From: Trachythela sp. YZ-2020
Lineage: Eukaryota > Cnidaria > Anthozoa > Malacalcyonacea > Clavulariidae
Direction of reading: 5' to 3'
NCBI GenBank assembly: GCA_016169945.1
Contig: JADLSH010000155.1
Span: 1,929,501-1,993,500 of the forward strand
DNA length: 64,000 bases
The notes under the pieces were generated by a model, which worked only from the letters and a program-made list of their open reading frames with translations, was not told the DNA's origin and searched no databases. Position numbers and translations under genes: made by a program. Of the stretch, positions 22,109 to 34,064 are shown piece after piece; positions within the stretch are counted from its first letter, which is position 1; each line of letters begins with the position of its first letter.

Positions 22109-22335
22109 CTTTTCTATTTTTTCGTAGTAATCGAAGTATTGCGTAGCATGAAAATTCTTAGAATGTGTCGACTTGGTGGCGTTGTTCAGCTCACAATTCT
22201 TGGAAGCACCTGTATTTTTTCCTTTGTTGAAATTAATTGATTTGCAAACAGGATGCTCAGCCAGGCAATTTAAAGCACATTCCAAAGCTTCCGGTGTATT
22301 ATATTTGCGGATTACGTGACCAGTAAGTCGGTGAC
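22109..22335 (-). CDS. PAN/apple domain exon of the FReD gene, unit 1
   Basis: The 227-bp exon (acceptor TCTGCAG, phase 1; donor AAGGTATTT, phase 0) encodes 75 residues with the PAN/apple signature: HRLTGHVI near the start, then ALECALNCLAEHPVCKSINF, and KNCELN. The paired cysteines ECxxxC and VC plus NC match PAN_1-type domains, which bind protein or carbohydrate outside the cell. No other exon of this type is seen in unit 2, where the equivalent region is missing. The exon coding for the signal peptide was not found upstream. PAN, linker, FReD is a common layout for secreted invertebrate lectin-like proteins. Confidence 0.8.
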
Positions 22336-23933
22336 CTGCAGAACAGTGATAAACGAATTGATGGGCTTATACCTCCTAAATATATGGCTTATACACGGAG
22401 GGGCTCATACATGGATAAATTTCTGTTTTATAAATATAGGGAGGGGGGGGGGTTGCAGTCGTTTTGCGTATTACCTAAACTGCGGATTGCGGACTGCGGA
22501 CAGCCGACTTAGGTTGCAAATTGCAAAATGCGGACTAATTAAATAACTACAGGTGTATGTACCACAGAATACCATGGTACCACAGAATACCAGTCATATT
22601 TATTGATCTTATAAAATTTGGAGGAAACATACTTTAAACTTTATTTTTGTGAATATATATTTTTTTTTGTGAGCGGGCGGTATCCTACGCTTTCCTGCAA
22701 TTTGATTGGCTACGTGAGCGGGCGGTTTTTTACGATATCTGACCACGGTCAACGGTATCCTAAATTTCCGTATATTTTTCTGTTATAAGTGATAAAAAAA
22801 TAAAAACGTTATTTACCGTTTAGGTCGGTCCGTACTGAAAAAATATTTTCCCTCGGTCTCAAAAACGGCCCTCGGCCTTCGCCCTCGGGCCGTTTTTGAG
22901 ACCTCTGGAAAATATTTTTTCAGTACGGACCTCCCATCCGGTAAATAACATATATATATTTTGATACTTTTTTCCTGCATAATGCCTGTAAAATTCGAAA
23001 GTTTAAAAATAAGTTTGGAAACCAGTATAATTTATGTTGATCACTACTTTTTCTATGCAACACAAAAATTACATTATTGTTATACTGGAATCACACCGAG
23101 GAATCAATTTTACCATTGAAAAACTGAATTTTTCAAAATTATTGATAAACCTGGTATACTTTGGTTACACCACTGGTATGCTGTAATGATTTTAGTGTTT
23201 ACCTTTCACTAAATTAAGTTAGCAATATCAGTACAGTATTATCACACAATATGACACACCAAATCCTGGTACAATTTGATAAACCGTTGCTTATTTATCT
23301 CTGCACTGGTATTCTGTGGTACATTAGAGTTTGTTCCACAGAACGTTCAATTAAAATAAAATATTTAAGTCTATGAAATCTAGCCCCAAAACACCCAGGA
23401 AGAAAAAATATATCGATAAACTACACTAAAAAATATTAAGAAGCCACATTATATATATTTGACAAAAGATATGGAACATGTCAATTTTTGTGGTATTCTG
23501 TGGTACATATATACACCTGTAATTAAGAGTTATTGGTGTGACCAGCATTGATGTCCTCGTAAAGAGGTAAACCAATGCATGCCAATGATAATCTTTTTAT
23601 ACAATTTCAGCTGTTATGAACAATTGATTTCCCGTGAACATGTATTTAGCAAATATAGTGTTAGTTAAACGTTATCTGTTTTGAGAGCAATTATACATAT
23701 TTATACAGCTAATTCAAAAAAGGTTGTCCTTTGCAAACCTTGTATTAAACTCTAAAATTGATTGTGATTGCTGTTTATAAAATAACATGTTTAATACGCG
23801 AGTTGTGATTGGTCAATACCCGTGCAGGATGAGACAATCATGCACGGAAAATTTTAAGCGCTTAGCGGGGTTTTTAAAATGTCGGGAAATGCTAATTTTT
23901 TCAACTCCTGAATTAAAATTTGACAATTAAAAT
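22336..23933. other. Upstream region of the unit 1 PAN/FReD gene; palindrome inside
   Basis: This must hold any missing first exon and promoter, but I could not identify a signal-peptide exon. A short patch near 22485-22540 (GCGGATTGCGGACTGCGGAC) resembles the ACTCCGC minisatellite. No other gene supported. Confidence 0.4.
22808..22949. repeat. Strong 142-bp palindrome (MITE-like hairpin)
   Basis: GTTATTTACCG and CGGTAAATAAC form the outer ends. CCGTACTGAAAAAATATTTTCC pairs with its complement on the right, and CTCAAAAACGGCC with GGCCGTTTTTGAG. The two arms meet at a GC-rich centre (CTTCGCCCTC). No coding capacity. Confidence 0.85.
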
Positions 23934-24212
23934 ATGTCGAACGAGAAGGAAATGAACGAAAACAAGGAACGGAGGTTCGCTCTAGCAACAGAGGAAGACG
24001 TTGACAAGTTAGTCGAAAATGCACAAGCAGAAAGCACAAAATACAAAACGATTTATGTTTACCATTGTTTCTTTGTCGTTATTTTAGAAAAGAATTACCG
24101 AATGGTTTTCCGTGCAGGATTGTGTGATCCTAACACTTGGGATGTTGCTCAAAATCTCGCAACATCCCGCGTGTTAGGATCACGCAATCCTGCACGGAAA
24201 ACCACTCGGTAA
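23934..24212 (+). pseudogene. Possible first exon of a repeat-borne gene, ending in a palindrome
   Basis: From ATG the frame reads MSNEKEMNENKERRF, then ALATEEDVDKLVENAQAES and TKYKT. The pattern FxxATEEDVDKLVExAxxxSTK resembles the N-terminus of cnidarian QRICH/ZMYM-like or Crypton-type proteins, which begin with a similar helix before a longer C-terminal domain. Nothing of that longer part follows. The last 40 codons lie inside the palindrome at 24093-24214 and are not meaningful protein. The family assignment is weak. I would call it an isolated exon or gene relic. Confidence 0.3.
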
Positions 24213-24214
24213 TT
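24093..24214. repeat. Palindrome with TTTTCCGTGCAGGATT arms
   Basis: The left arm from AATTACCGAATGGTTTTCC pairs with the right arm ending GGAAAACCACTCGGTAATT. CGTGCAGGATTGTGTGATCC and GCAACATCCC also pair. About 55-bp arms with a short loop. Related pieces (CCCGTGCAGGAT and CATGCACGGAAAA) occur about 250 bp upstream at 23818-23852. Confidence 0.8.
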
Positions 24215-24245
24215 ATTTAATCCTTGTAGGGAGATATTAACCATA

Positions 24246-24488
24246 TTTTAAAAATTTGGTCAAGGAATGCAAGTCTAACATTTACAATGCGAACAAAGTG
24301 CATAAAACATTTTGATGTTTGTAATCGTTATTGTAATATGGATTGCTAAATCACAATGAGAACGTAATCTTTTGTATAATCGGAATTTGCCTAACAAAAG
24401 CAACGAGCCTATTCATGCATAAATTATACATGCACTAATTACGCATTCAGTACTGTTCCGTCGGAGAAAGCAAGACAAAATTTTGCAA
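24246..24488. repeat. Duplication-end block, unit 1 copy
   Basis: AAAATTTGGTCAAGGAATGC through AAGACAAAATTTTGCAA is nearly identical to 37427-37663. Because this block closes both units, it fixes the right breakpoint of the tandem duplication. The junction with unit 2 is at 24488/24489, between TTTTGCAA and ATGTATAATCC. Confidence 0.9.
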
Positions 24489-24859
24489 ATGTATAATCCA
24501 ATTTTCATCCAAACTGAACGATTATTTAATCAATTTGTCCTTGGCTTATGGTCGCTTGGTATTTTTCAGTTATTGTGCTTACAGACAAACACACACACAC
24601 ACACACATATACATATACATACTCACATACAAACCAAGGTGAAAACATTCTATATTTCAAACTCTTTTCATTAAGTAATTGACATGTTCTTTCCACCTGT
24701 GATCACTGTCTATAAGTACCCCCAAGATACTGAATAACTCTGAATAGATATTTTTTAGAGGTTGGTTACAGATTGTAAGTTGAACAGAAAATGGGAACAT
24801 TTTTGGCAAGGATGGACTATCAAAAAACTATTTTTCCAATAAATGAGAGTTCAATTGCC

Positions 24860-25150
24860 CAAAGACGGCTATCAACTAAGTTGAGTACTGCATTAACTAG
24901 AGACTCGATCGAGTACAGTCATGATAAACTCTTATTAGCCTAAAATGGTTAAATTCATCAGTAATACATGAATGTTAAAATGTTTAGATCATTGAAAGTT
25001 TAGAGTAAAGTCATTAACATACAAAAGAACTAACGAAGGTCCAAGTACTGAACTTTGAGGAACTCCACATGGTTTAATAAGATGACTTGAATATTCTGAT
25101 CAATCGAGACAAATTGTTTAAGTTCAGTTAAATAAGAAACAAGCCACTCA
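24860..25150 (-). pseudogene. LINE reverse-transcriptase fragment, unit 2
   Basis: Counterpart of the fragment at 8130-8420. It again reads SYLTELKQFVSI, but a one-base loss destroys the motif B frame that is still open in unit 1. Confidence 0.7.
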
Positions 25151-25154
25151 CATG

Positions 25155-25758
25155 CTATTCCGCGCTTTGGAGTCAGCATTCCACAGTGCGCAATTCGCAC
25201 TCCGCATTTCGCACTTCGCAAACCGCATTTTGCACTTTGGAGTCAGCATTTCACAGTCCGCATTTCGCCCTATGTAGTCTGCACTGCGGAGTCCGGACTC
25301 CACAGTCTACATTCGGAAGTCATCACACCCGGTCAGAATTCCGCAGTCCGCACTCAAGACTCCGCAGTCCGCACTCAAGACTCTGCAATTTGGGGTCAGC
25401 ATTCTGGACTCCGCAGTCTGCACTCAAGACTCCGAACTCCGCAGTCCGCACTGAAGACTCCGGACTCCGAAGTCCGCACTCAAAATTCCGAAATCTGGAG
25501 TCAGCAGTCTGGGGTCCGGATTCCGCGCTCTAGAGTCCCAACTTAGCAAGCCGCACTTTGGAATCCGCGCTCCGTAATGCGCACTCTAGAATCCGCACTC
25601 CGTCTGCGAAGTCCGCACTCCACAGTCCGTACTCTGGTGTCCGCAATTCGCAGTCTGCACACCGGAGTCAGCACTCTGGAATCAGCTGTCCGGAGTCCGC
25701 ACTTTGCAATTCGCAGGACGCCCGCACTCCGTAGTTCGCACTCCACTCTCCGCAGTAG
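25155..25758. repeat. Degenerate ACTCCGCAGTCCGC minisatellite, unit 2
   Basis: Same array as at 8425-9025 and almost the same length. It differs by a few unit-sized indels, for example the absence of one CTTCGCATTTCG unit near 25218, so it has been fairly stable since the duplication. Confidence 0.9.
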
Positions 25759-26144
25759 GTTCGTGAGTTTATTGTTCATGGTAAACGAATCCCTTAGAAG
25801 CTTTATGTGATATATAGCTGTTTAGGCTTCCATATTTCTAAACCTTCAAAGGAATTTCTCCAAATTGTTGGCCATAGACGCCACAGCTCACAAGTTTAAA
25901 GCATGTTCCGTAGTCGAACTTCACGGTTCGCGCGAAGCGAAAATGACAAATTGGCCAACTTGGTCAGCAAACTGATCCGTTTCACTAACATAATTTATCA
26001 CATTGCCGGCCGAATCTATCTTTTCGCTTCGCGCAAACAAATTCGTTTAGTAGAAAACGGGGCCAGTTGTTTAAAAGTCAATTAGTTTAATCCTATAGGT
26101 TAGGCCAAAAACTTCACTGCAAACTTTCCAAGAGCTTGTTTAGG

Positions 26145-26782
26145 GGGGGGGGTGGGGTGGGCCGGTAATTTTGCAGCATTGATTTATAATATTTTCTTGA
26201 CCCACCCATGAACAACGGTTACATTTTTGTGGCCCACCCCATGTCATTGAACACAAATTCATGGCACACCCCCAATATAGTTTCATTAATTTCCCCCTAT
26301 GAAGATAAACGTATATCCATTTGAAAGATATTATTATTGTAAAATATGACCAATTGTATAGAAATAGAAACAAATATCTTTGAGTGATATTTCAATAAAA
26401 CGTTTTTGTATAGAAAATTGTATAGAAATAGAAATGGACCAATTGTATAGAAATAGAAACAAATATCTTTGAGTGATATTTCAATAAAACGTTTTTCAAT
26501 ATGAAAAGCTTCATTTGTACTTTTTACTTTTCCCAGATGGCTGCATTATTAACTAAATTTCAAAGAGTGTGCGATTTCAACCTGGTACCCAGGCTTTGTG
26601 CGATTTTACTATGGTCCTAAAAAATGTATTTAAAAATCAGGTACGCCCACCCCTTTCCTTAGATATAATTACCCTGGCCCACCCCCAAAAACCATTCTTA
26701 AAACTTTGGCCCACACCCCAAATCCACCGGCCCACACCCCAAATCCACCGGCCCACCCCCTCTTAAATAATGAACGGTCCCT
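26145..26782. mobile_element. TIR element with CGTTCATTATTTAAGAG ends, unit 2, left end lost
   Basis: Unit 2 copy of 9411-10403. The left terminus is replaced by a G run, while the right end CTCTTAAATAATGAACGGTCC is kept. Inside, about 26343-26500 holds a local tandem duplication of CAATTGTATAGAAATAG with ATCTTTGAGTGATATTTCA. Confidence 0.6.
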
Positions 26783-29700
26783 TATAAACTTGGAGATTTT
26801 TTTCCATAAACCTTGCCTGGATCAATAGAAGCTCTATTTTCTGATGTTTTGAAATAATTAGACGTACAAAAAAACACAAACGAAACAGCGGGATAAATTT
26901 TAACCTAAGCAAAGTGCTAATCGTTCATTGAACAACCGGCCCTTGCAACAAACGAGAATGCGAGTTTACTTGTGAGAATTTTCGCATGTCACGGTCAAAT
27001 GAGAACAATGAGAGCAAGAGTTGCATGAGAGTAGACTTGTCACGCGTCATGATCGGTCAAAGGTGCAAAACTCTCATCAACTCTCATCCAAATTTGAACC
27101 AGCTCAAAGTTGATGAGAAGTGCAAGAGAGTCGATGAGAGTTGACGGTCAAACGTGAGCGAGAGTTGCAACTCTCATCATAAACACTCATCCTCGTTTCA
27201 CCATTAAAAACATCTAAAACGTAACACCTACGCACAGAAAAACACATAACTAAAACAAAAACGATTTTTAATTGTGTTTTATGATTCAATTTGTGTACCT
27301 GAAGCGGCCAACCTGAACATAGCACTGGATGTCAGCGAACTGCAGGTCTGTGTGTACAGCAGCAATAGATAGAAACGAAGAATTTCGTATACATTCATGA
27401 CGCAGAGTTGAAAGTCTTCAAATGTTTCAGCTACAAATATAATAAGAATAATTAGTTACAACTAAAGCTTAAGGGTTAGCTTTTGGTGAGGCACGGAAGA
27501 GAACCAACCACAACTCTACTATTTACTAAGTAAATTTCCACCCTCGACCTACAGTAGTAAGCTTAACTCAGCGGTAAAGGGCAGCGCCCTAACCTCATCT
27601 GCCAACCGTGTGCTTCCCAAAAAATATAAGATATATTTTAGTTTGGACGTGAAGGCAATTCGCGCATTTGTTAGGGTGCGCGAAATTCAAATGCGCGAAA
27701 ATTTAAGACTGAGCGAAAATAAGTAGTACGCGGATTTAGGTAGCGAAAGTAAATAAATAAATTAAAGAAATGTTCGTAAAAGTCCATTTAGTTTATAAAC
27801 ATTATACGTTTATCGCATGTCAGTTTACTATTGGAAAACATTTCATGGCTTTCGTGTTAAAAACCAAGAGATAGAATTTGCCAAGACAAGGACACGGAAT
27901 GAACATTTATCATATTTTGCGGCCATGAGTAGAATTGCACTTTCTCAATTTTCAGCAAGCTGTTAGTAGCGCTCGCTTTTAAACGCCGTAGTTTGTCTTT
28001 AAAATAGTTTCTTATATACATGCAAACTAGTATATAAGAAAACGAAACAATGTTGTAGAAACATCTGCCGCAATTCTTGATTGTGAAATGTTTCCCTACT
28101 TCATGCCTAACCTCAAAAACGTTTGCGGAAACAAAATTTCTTTACTGCATGCATTCATGCCATATGGCTAGTCAGTTACACTTGTTGAACTAGTTTAGGA
28201 GAGATTCTTCTTTTTAACACGCAGTAAAAAGGGCAAATAGCAAAAACAGAAATTTTAAATAGCGTGCTCACTAAATATACTTACCTCAGTATATTTTGGC
28301 TCTCTTTTCAAAGTTGTCACAGTGCCAGTAGAATAACACTCAGCAAAGACTACTCTATAAGACAGGCGAATGAGTGCTTTTTAATGGTCGCTTAATGACT
28401 TTTTCTAGATGTAAAACAAAAATAATTTATTAATGGGACATCTGCTTAATGTAAATGGCAAAAATAGCTAACTATTTTTCCAGTCGAAAAACTGAAAACA
28501 ACATTATTCATATTATTTTTGTAAATTTTCGCCTCTTTCTCGATGGAACTAAAGTTTCGATTTATTGCGGTCTCACTAACACTGTTTTAATACTCTCTAG
28601 CAATGAACTATATAGTATGTCTGCATAATGTCTCATGTCTGCATGGACGTGCGACAGATACTGTTTAACATATTTATTCCGAAGTAATTTGGTCTACTAA
28701 GCTCAAGATAAATGTTTGTGACTGACAAATGCATGTTTCTACATGGTTTATCATTTAAGTCAACGTTTGGGAAACATGGCTGCATGGAAAAAAATGTTTC
28801 CGCACCAATGTTTCCTGGTTTATTCTGGCCATATGGTTATATACTCAACTTACATCTTGTCAACATGCAAGATCGATGCTCGCAACAGATGTAGGATACA
28901 TCTTGTCACATCTTATCAACAACTTTGTAATAATGTTGTAATTTTATCAAGATGATACAAGGTTGTCCTTTCACAATTAACTCGTTAACAAGTTGTTGAA
29001 TTGCAGGACGATAACAAAGTTGTTGGAACAACTTGTAACAAGTCTGTTGAGTCAACAACCTTGTAGCCTCGCTTGTAGCAAGTTGTCAATTAATTGAATT
29101 AGCAAGGCCAGTTTGGCCTTGAATGTTACCACGTTTTCTAGGGCGTCGAGGCCAGTAATGCAGTACACAGGGCATTAAGGCAAACTTTATTTATTCAGTT
29201 GTTATTTGAGGCATCTTACCACACACAGATCTAAGCGAGTACATTGTATAATATACTGTATTACTTTGTAGGAAACCATTTTTCACACCCAAACTTACCT
29301 ATATGCAGGTATGCAGAGTTTAACTCCTTTTCCAAAGTTGTCTCAGTGCAAAACTATATACTACCGAAGTCAACGAAGAAATGACTGTTTGCAATTATGC
29401 TTTTTCCTTAATGAACACATGTGTCATTAGATGGCGCCTTGAGGAGCAAAACATGATGACATTGTCCTTCATAATCATCAGTAATTATGACCGCATTATT
29501 TATTGGTCGCCGCTAATTCGATTGTAATCTAAAACAGTTGGTGTTCTACTCAGGGTATTTAATGCCTGGGTTAACTTTTCCTCGACCCAGGGTAGCCCGC
29601 GCAATCAGGCAGACATTTTAGAGACACAGTTGGCGTCTTGAAATATGTGGCTAACGTGCCACGCAGGAGCGATGATTGTTTAAGCAAAAATACACCAAAA

Positions 29701-30569
29701 TACATCATTTGAACAAAAATACATCATTTTTCTATATATTTCTCGAAATTTTATCTCTTTTAAGACTTCGCTGATATATCCAACTCGGACTGGATAAAAT
29801 TGCAAAATGTACGCGGCAGTTTAAATGTACCTTCGATCAAAGCAGAAATTATTAGAATGCGTTTGGAATCAGTTTTGACTTTTCGACGGGCTTATTTCTT
29901 TCATAATGGACTTGTGGACACTTATCGCTATTATATACTACTTAGGCTTAATTCATATGTGATCAGAGGTTAAGAGACTCTTCTTGAATGAAAATTGAAA
30001 TAATGAACCTTGCGATTTTGTATTGTCGAATGTCTCGCTGCCTTTGACTACAGTCTTGATCATGATTAATCTAATGCATGCATCTATTTAAAGTTGCATG
30101 TATGTATACGCTGACCGTCATGCTTGACCACATTGCTAATATTTTGTCCCATGCAAATACAAATTTTATTTGGAATTTTGAAACATATATGGCTATTGAG
30201 ATTGAATTGTAGTCGCTTCTTTAGATTACTTATGCTGCTTTCCAATACCCCTTTATTCGAACTGTGTCACAAACTGCGAGACTGGAACCGAGGCAAGAGC
30301 GTTTTTGAATCACTGACGACTTTGTATGTAATGCAGCATTTTGGCGACTAAATGTCTTGTTTGTTTACACTAAATTCTGCCAATCTTTATTGTTATAATG
30401 ATAATGATATATACGCGATCGATATCTTCTTTGGGCTTGCAAAAACTACTTCGGTAAAATAATACGACTGAAAAACAGCCGTTTAGCGAAACGGATTTTC
30501 CGTTTGACAAAGTGACCAATGACGTAACCGGCCTTCCTCGAAGAATTTTCGAATAATTTGAATAACAAC
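26783..30569. other. Non-coding stretch of unit 2
   Basis: Aligned with 10404-15214 of unit 1. A partial minus-strand SINE lies at 27475-27625 and ACAACTTGTTA-type repeats at 28850-29100. No gene supported. Confidence 0.5.
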
Positions 30570-31160
30570 CTACACTGGTCACCCACGTTTGAGATATTAT
30601 TTTCAGTCTAGGGTGTTCAGACACAGTTAAAACCACGGCACGGCAACTAATTGTTCAATACTATCTATACACTGTACCAGGACGTTTGAGATAAATTTTC
30701 AGGTATAGTTGAAACACAGACAACAATAGTTTATTGTAGAACAGTCACTACCTACATTGGACTCCCACGTTTAGGATGTTTTAACTAGTTGTTCAGGCAC
30801 AAACCACGGCAGCTTATATTGTAGTATACGTACTACCTATACACTGGAGCAGCTCGTTTGAGATACATTTTCAGGTATAGTTCAAACACAAACCACAACA
30901 GTTTATTTTAGAATACTCATGCAGTTCCATTTCCCCCACGTTCGAAATATCATTTTCAGGTGGTTTAAAACACAAACGATGGCATCTTGTTGTAGAATAT
31001 AATACTGCCTACATGCACTGAACTCCCATGCCAACGTTTCAGATATCGTTTTCAGACAGTTCAGGCATAAACCGTAGAGTACTACCTACACTGGATCCCA
31101 CGTTTAAGATGCACGTTAAGGGAGTTCAGACACAAACTACAGCAACTGATTGTACTTCAT
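30570..31160. repeat. Satellite of about 90-bp units, unit 2
   Basis: Same array as 15215-15850, with CCCACGTTTGAGATAT landmarks at the matching places and only small indels. Confidence 0.8.
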
Positions 31161-32364
31161 ATTACCAACACTTTACCCAAATATCTTTATACCTTGCCAG
31201 CTTTGTTGGTGACGAATTTCCAGACCCTGTAACCAAATACATATCCTTTGAATTCGCATGCCGCATTACTGTATTAGGACAGCCACAATTAAAACCTCAA
31301 GGCCAAAAGGCAGGAGCATTTCATTTCTTCTTAAGTATATATCGTTGGCAATTAATATATCTCATATCTCGAAAACGAACAGTTGTTGACAAAACGTTGC
31401 TTTTGAATATAGCCGCATGCATGCCCGTTCTACAAAGCACATGCATGTAATAGTGTCATCCAGTCACGATCCAGTGATTGCAATGTTTCATTGTCTTTTC
31501 ATTGTTTTGAAAATTCAACTATTTCCATGCCACCAGTCACGGATTGTTCTGACATACTTGTGACGTTGACGTTGTGCAATTGGATTTTCCAAAACAATGA
31601 ATGACAATAGAACAACCCATCGGTGACTCGTGACTGGATGGCACTATTGCTATGCTATTGAAGTGTTATTCAAAATGGCTATTGAAAAGCAATTGGCTGA
31701 ATGAAATGCACTTTGAAACTATGGAAATCAATTAAAGTTTTTCATCAATTATTTTGCTTCATTTTCATTCTTCATTTTCAAGGCTAAGCCGAATAATTTT
31801 ATATGAAATATTAAACTAATTAGTAAGGATTTCCCTAGATTTTCCCTGCATTCGGACAAGTAAAATTGTCTGGCGTTTGACAGAATAAAATATTAAAGTC
31901 GACATCTTTCATACATGATCGATACGGACGGGAAAGAGTTAAGAAGACAGTTTTTAACTACTGAATAACACTTTCACGTTCGAGGACTTTCCCATTGACA
32001 AGTAAAACGGTCTCGCGTTTGACAGAATAAAGTACTTTCTTTCCGTCTTCACGACAACTCTCTGCGCGCTCACTTTCCCCTATATGGAAACTTCATGTAA
32101 GCCTCTACGAATGAGAGAAGGCATTACATGTTCTGGAAACTACAATCAACTGTTAAAAAGCGGCGATGTCAAAAGCTATCTAAATTCAAATATTTAGCCA
32201 TATGCTCTGGCACGTAATTGCAATGAGCGCGTTGATTGCCGTCGTACTCGAAGTACAAATATATACACACAAGAGATCGTAAAAAGCGTTTTTACAGGAC
32301 GACAACTCAACAGCAAATGCCAATTACGACGGTGGACATGCTATTTATATCTAAGCGCTAAGCT
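31161..32364. other. Non-coding stretch of unit 2 upstream of the small ORF
   Basis: It includes the palindrome at about 31490-31635 and one and a half copies of the GTCTGGCGTTTGACAGA repeat at 31855-32035. About 220 bp present in unit 1 (near 16725-16925) are missing here. An ORF at 31028-31450 is not supported as a gene (see rejected items). Confidence 0.45.
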
Positions 32365-32373
32365 TATATAAGG
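32365..32373 (+). promoter_or_regulatory. TATA box of the small tyrosine-rich ORF, unit 2
   Basis: TATATAAGG, 76 bp upstream of the ATG at 32441, in a block of more than 200 bp almost identical to the unit 1 promoter region. Confidence 0.45.
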
Positions 32374-32440
32374 CTAGCGCCATACCGTCGAACACAATTC
32401 GTTCAATTAGATTGAATTATATTCGACGACAGTGCAACGT

Positions 32441-32623
32441 ATGAAACGGACCTATGGTCCCTATTATTACTATGTTAAAGCGGCCTGCTTCAGCCCGGGG
32501 CGCACAAGCTACGATTTTAGTCGGAAGATTTATGGTTTCGGTGCATGGTATTTAACCAAGCCAATGCAAAGGGATAAGAATAATGAGCCCACAGATCACA
32601 ACACTGACTGTTTCTCGTTTTAA
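32441..32623 (+). CDS. Small tyrosine-rich protein (60 aa), unit 2 copy
   Basis: The ORF opens MKRTYGPYYYY and then carries an extra VKAACFSPGRTS segment before YDFSRKIYGFGAWYLTKP and the common end DCFSF. Relative to unit 1 the change is 36 bp replacing 6, a net 30 bp, so the frame continues. Outside this block the coding differences are one replacement (K-Q-T versus K-R-T) and one silent change. No known domain. The GC-rich inserted piece is unlike its surroundings and might derive from a small repeat. Whether it is translated is unknown. Confidence 0.45.
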   Translation: MKRTYGPYYYYVKAACFSPGRTSYDFSRKIYGFGAWYLTKPMQRDKNNEPTDHNTDCFSF

Positions 32624-33014
32624 CATGCATCTAAAGCATAAATGGGCCGACTAAAATTATAGCGTGTACGCTCGGGTTTGGCCGTGGCGGAAATTTCGGC
32701 GAGGAGGGGGCAACTGCCCACCTTTACGTAAAATAAACAAATAGTCGGAAATTGTTACCTGAAAAAGCTTTTGAGTGTAAATGGGGGGTTTGTACTGGAA
32801 CTTTAGAAGGTTTTGTCGAAAATGTTGGAGAAAAAAGTGAATTCCCGTCACTGTTTAGTGGATAATATGGTGCAACGATCTATGGAAGATAATTATGCAA
32901 AAATCTATCAGTAAATAATCAAATATTCTAAATCTAATCACCATCTGTAATTTACTTATTTCTTTGACTGCAATTTTACGAGTATTTAAAAATGTTTATA
33001 ATTATAGCAGCGTT

Positions 33015-33280
33015 TTAAATGTCATTAGGGCCGACTTTCATTTCTGCGACTTTATAAGAATAATACGATCCTTTAAAATTATTCCAGAGGATACCTGTCC
33101 ATTGCTGATTGTGAGCACCTCCAAGGTATTCACCATTCAAGTGTGATAGACTACACCTCCCAAACCACCAGGCACCGTGCCAGTCCCGAGCACAGTTACC
33201 CGACGTCCAGATATCATTGTCTACATCTTGAGTGGTGAATTTCCTCCCATTGTGATACCCTAAAGAATCTCCTGCTGTCC
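33015..33280 (-). CDS. FReD C-terminal exon, intact, unit 2
   Basis: The 266-bp terminal exon follows acceptor TTCACAG in phase 1. It encodes GTAGDSLGYHNGRKF, the acidic loop DVDND that binds calcium in this family, the disulfide pair in NCARDWHGAWWFGRC, LNGEYL, and the closing SYKVAEMKVGP before the stop. Joined to 34065-34451 it gives a complete fibrinogen-related domain of about 217 residues, the normal size. These domains in ficolins, tachylectins and related invertebrate proteins bind acetylated or other carbohydrate groups. The W-rich segment around HGAWW is where that pocket is usually formed. Ligand specificity here cannot be told. Confidence 0.92.
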
Positions 33281-34064
33281 CTGTGAAGTAAATATTCAAC
33301 AAAAAATTAACAAACTCATTAATAGTTAATGAATATTTCAGCCAATCAAGTCAACGATAGTATATGTCACGTTCAGGATAGTCGGGATGGGTTTAATGCC
33401 TAGTGCATGTCATTTTTTCTAAACTGTTAAGCGTTTGCAATGGAGTAAAAATTTTACTGTTACGGAGCTAAAAGCTTACGCACAATTTACAGACGATTTT
33501 ACTTGTAGCTGCTAAATATGACTTTTTCATATTTATATAGTTCTCCAAATTAAGGTATTCCATCCAGACCCTCGTGTAGTGCCTGATACGCACAATTCTC
33601 CACCAAATATGCACATCTGTCATTATTTTAGGAATAAACTTTTTAACATCGTTTCAATATTTTGCAGTGCGATTATATTACGTGAAAATAAACTGCTTAT
33701 CTGGCAAAATTATTAAACTTTGAAAATTCTTTAAGACAGTCTCAGCCGTCTCTAAATTGAGGACACACCAGGAAATCTCCCAGCATTCCAAGGAGCCAAG
33801 CAACCCTCGGAAATAGCACCTGTCTGATTAACCATTTGGTTTGTGAAATATTTAGATAACTATTCATTATAAGTGTTTTGTATTTTGGAAACACCAGGTA
33901 TATCTATTATTGACAAACTGTCGAACCGTAAGCCATGAGTGCAAATATAATTGTGTTTCACCGGGCAAACATACCAGGAACGTATAAGTGGCTATTATTA
34001 CCATATGAACAATTAATATTTCAAAATGTTAGCGTCGCTTTCATTTCCCAAAAACCATTCTTAC
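33281..34064 (-). other. FReD intron, unit 2
   Basis: Bounded by donor GGTAAGAATG at 34064 and acceptor TTACTTCACAG at 33281, phase 1. It aligns over its length with the unit 1 intron (18088-18874). No internal gene. Confidence 0.8.

Larger units (their letters stand above)
7768..24488. repeat. Tandem segmental duplication, unit 1 (16.7 kb)
   Basis: From ATGTATAATCCAATTTTCAT at 7768 the sequence aligns with 24489 onward, block by block and in the same order and strand, through the satellites, the small plus-strand ORF and the FReD exons to about 21715. The last 240 bp of the unit (24246-24488) match the end of unit 2. Unit 1 is longer because of insertions found only here and because its tail was lost from unit 2. 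Confidence 0.9.
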
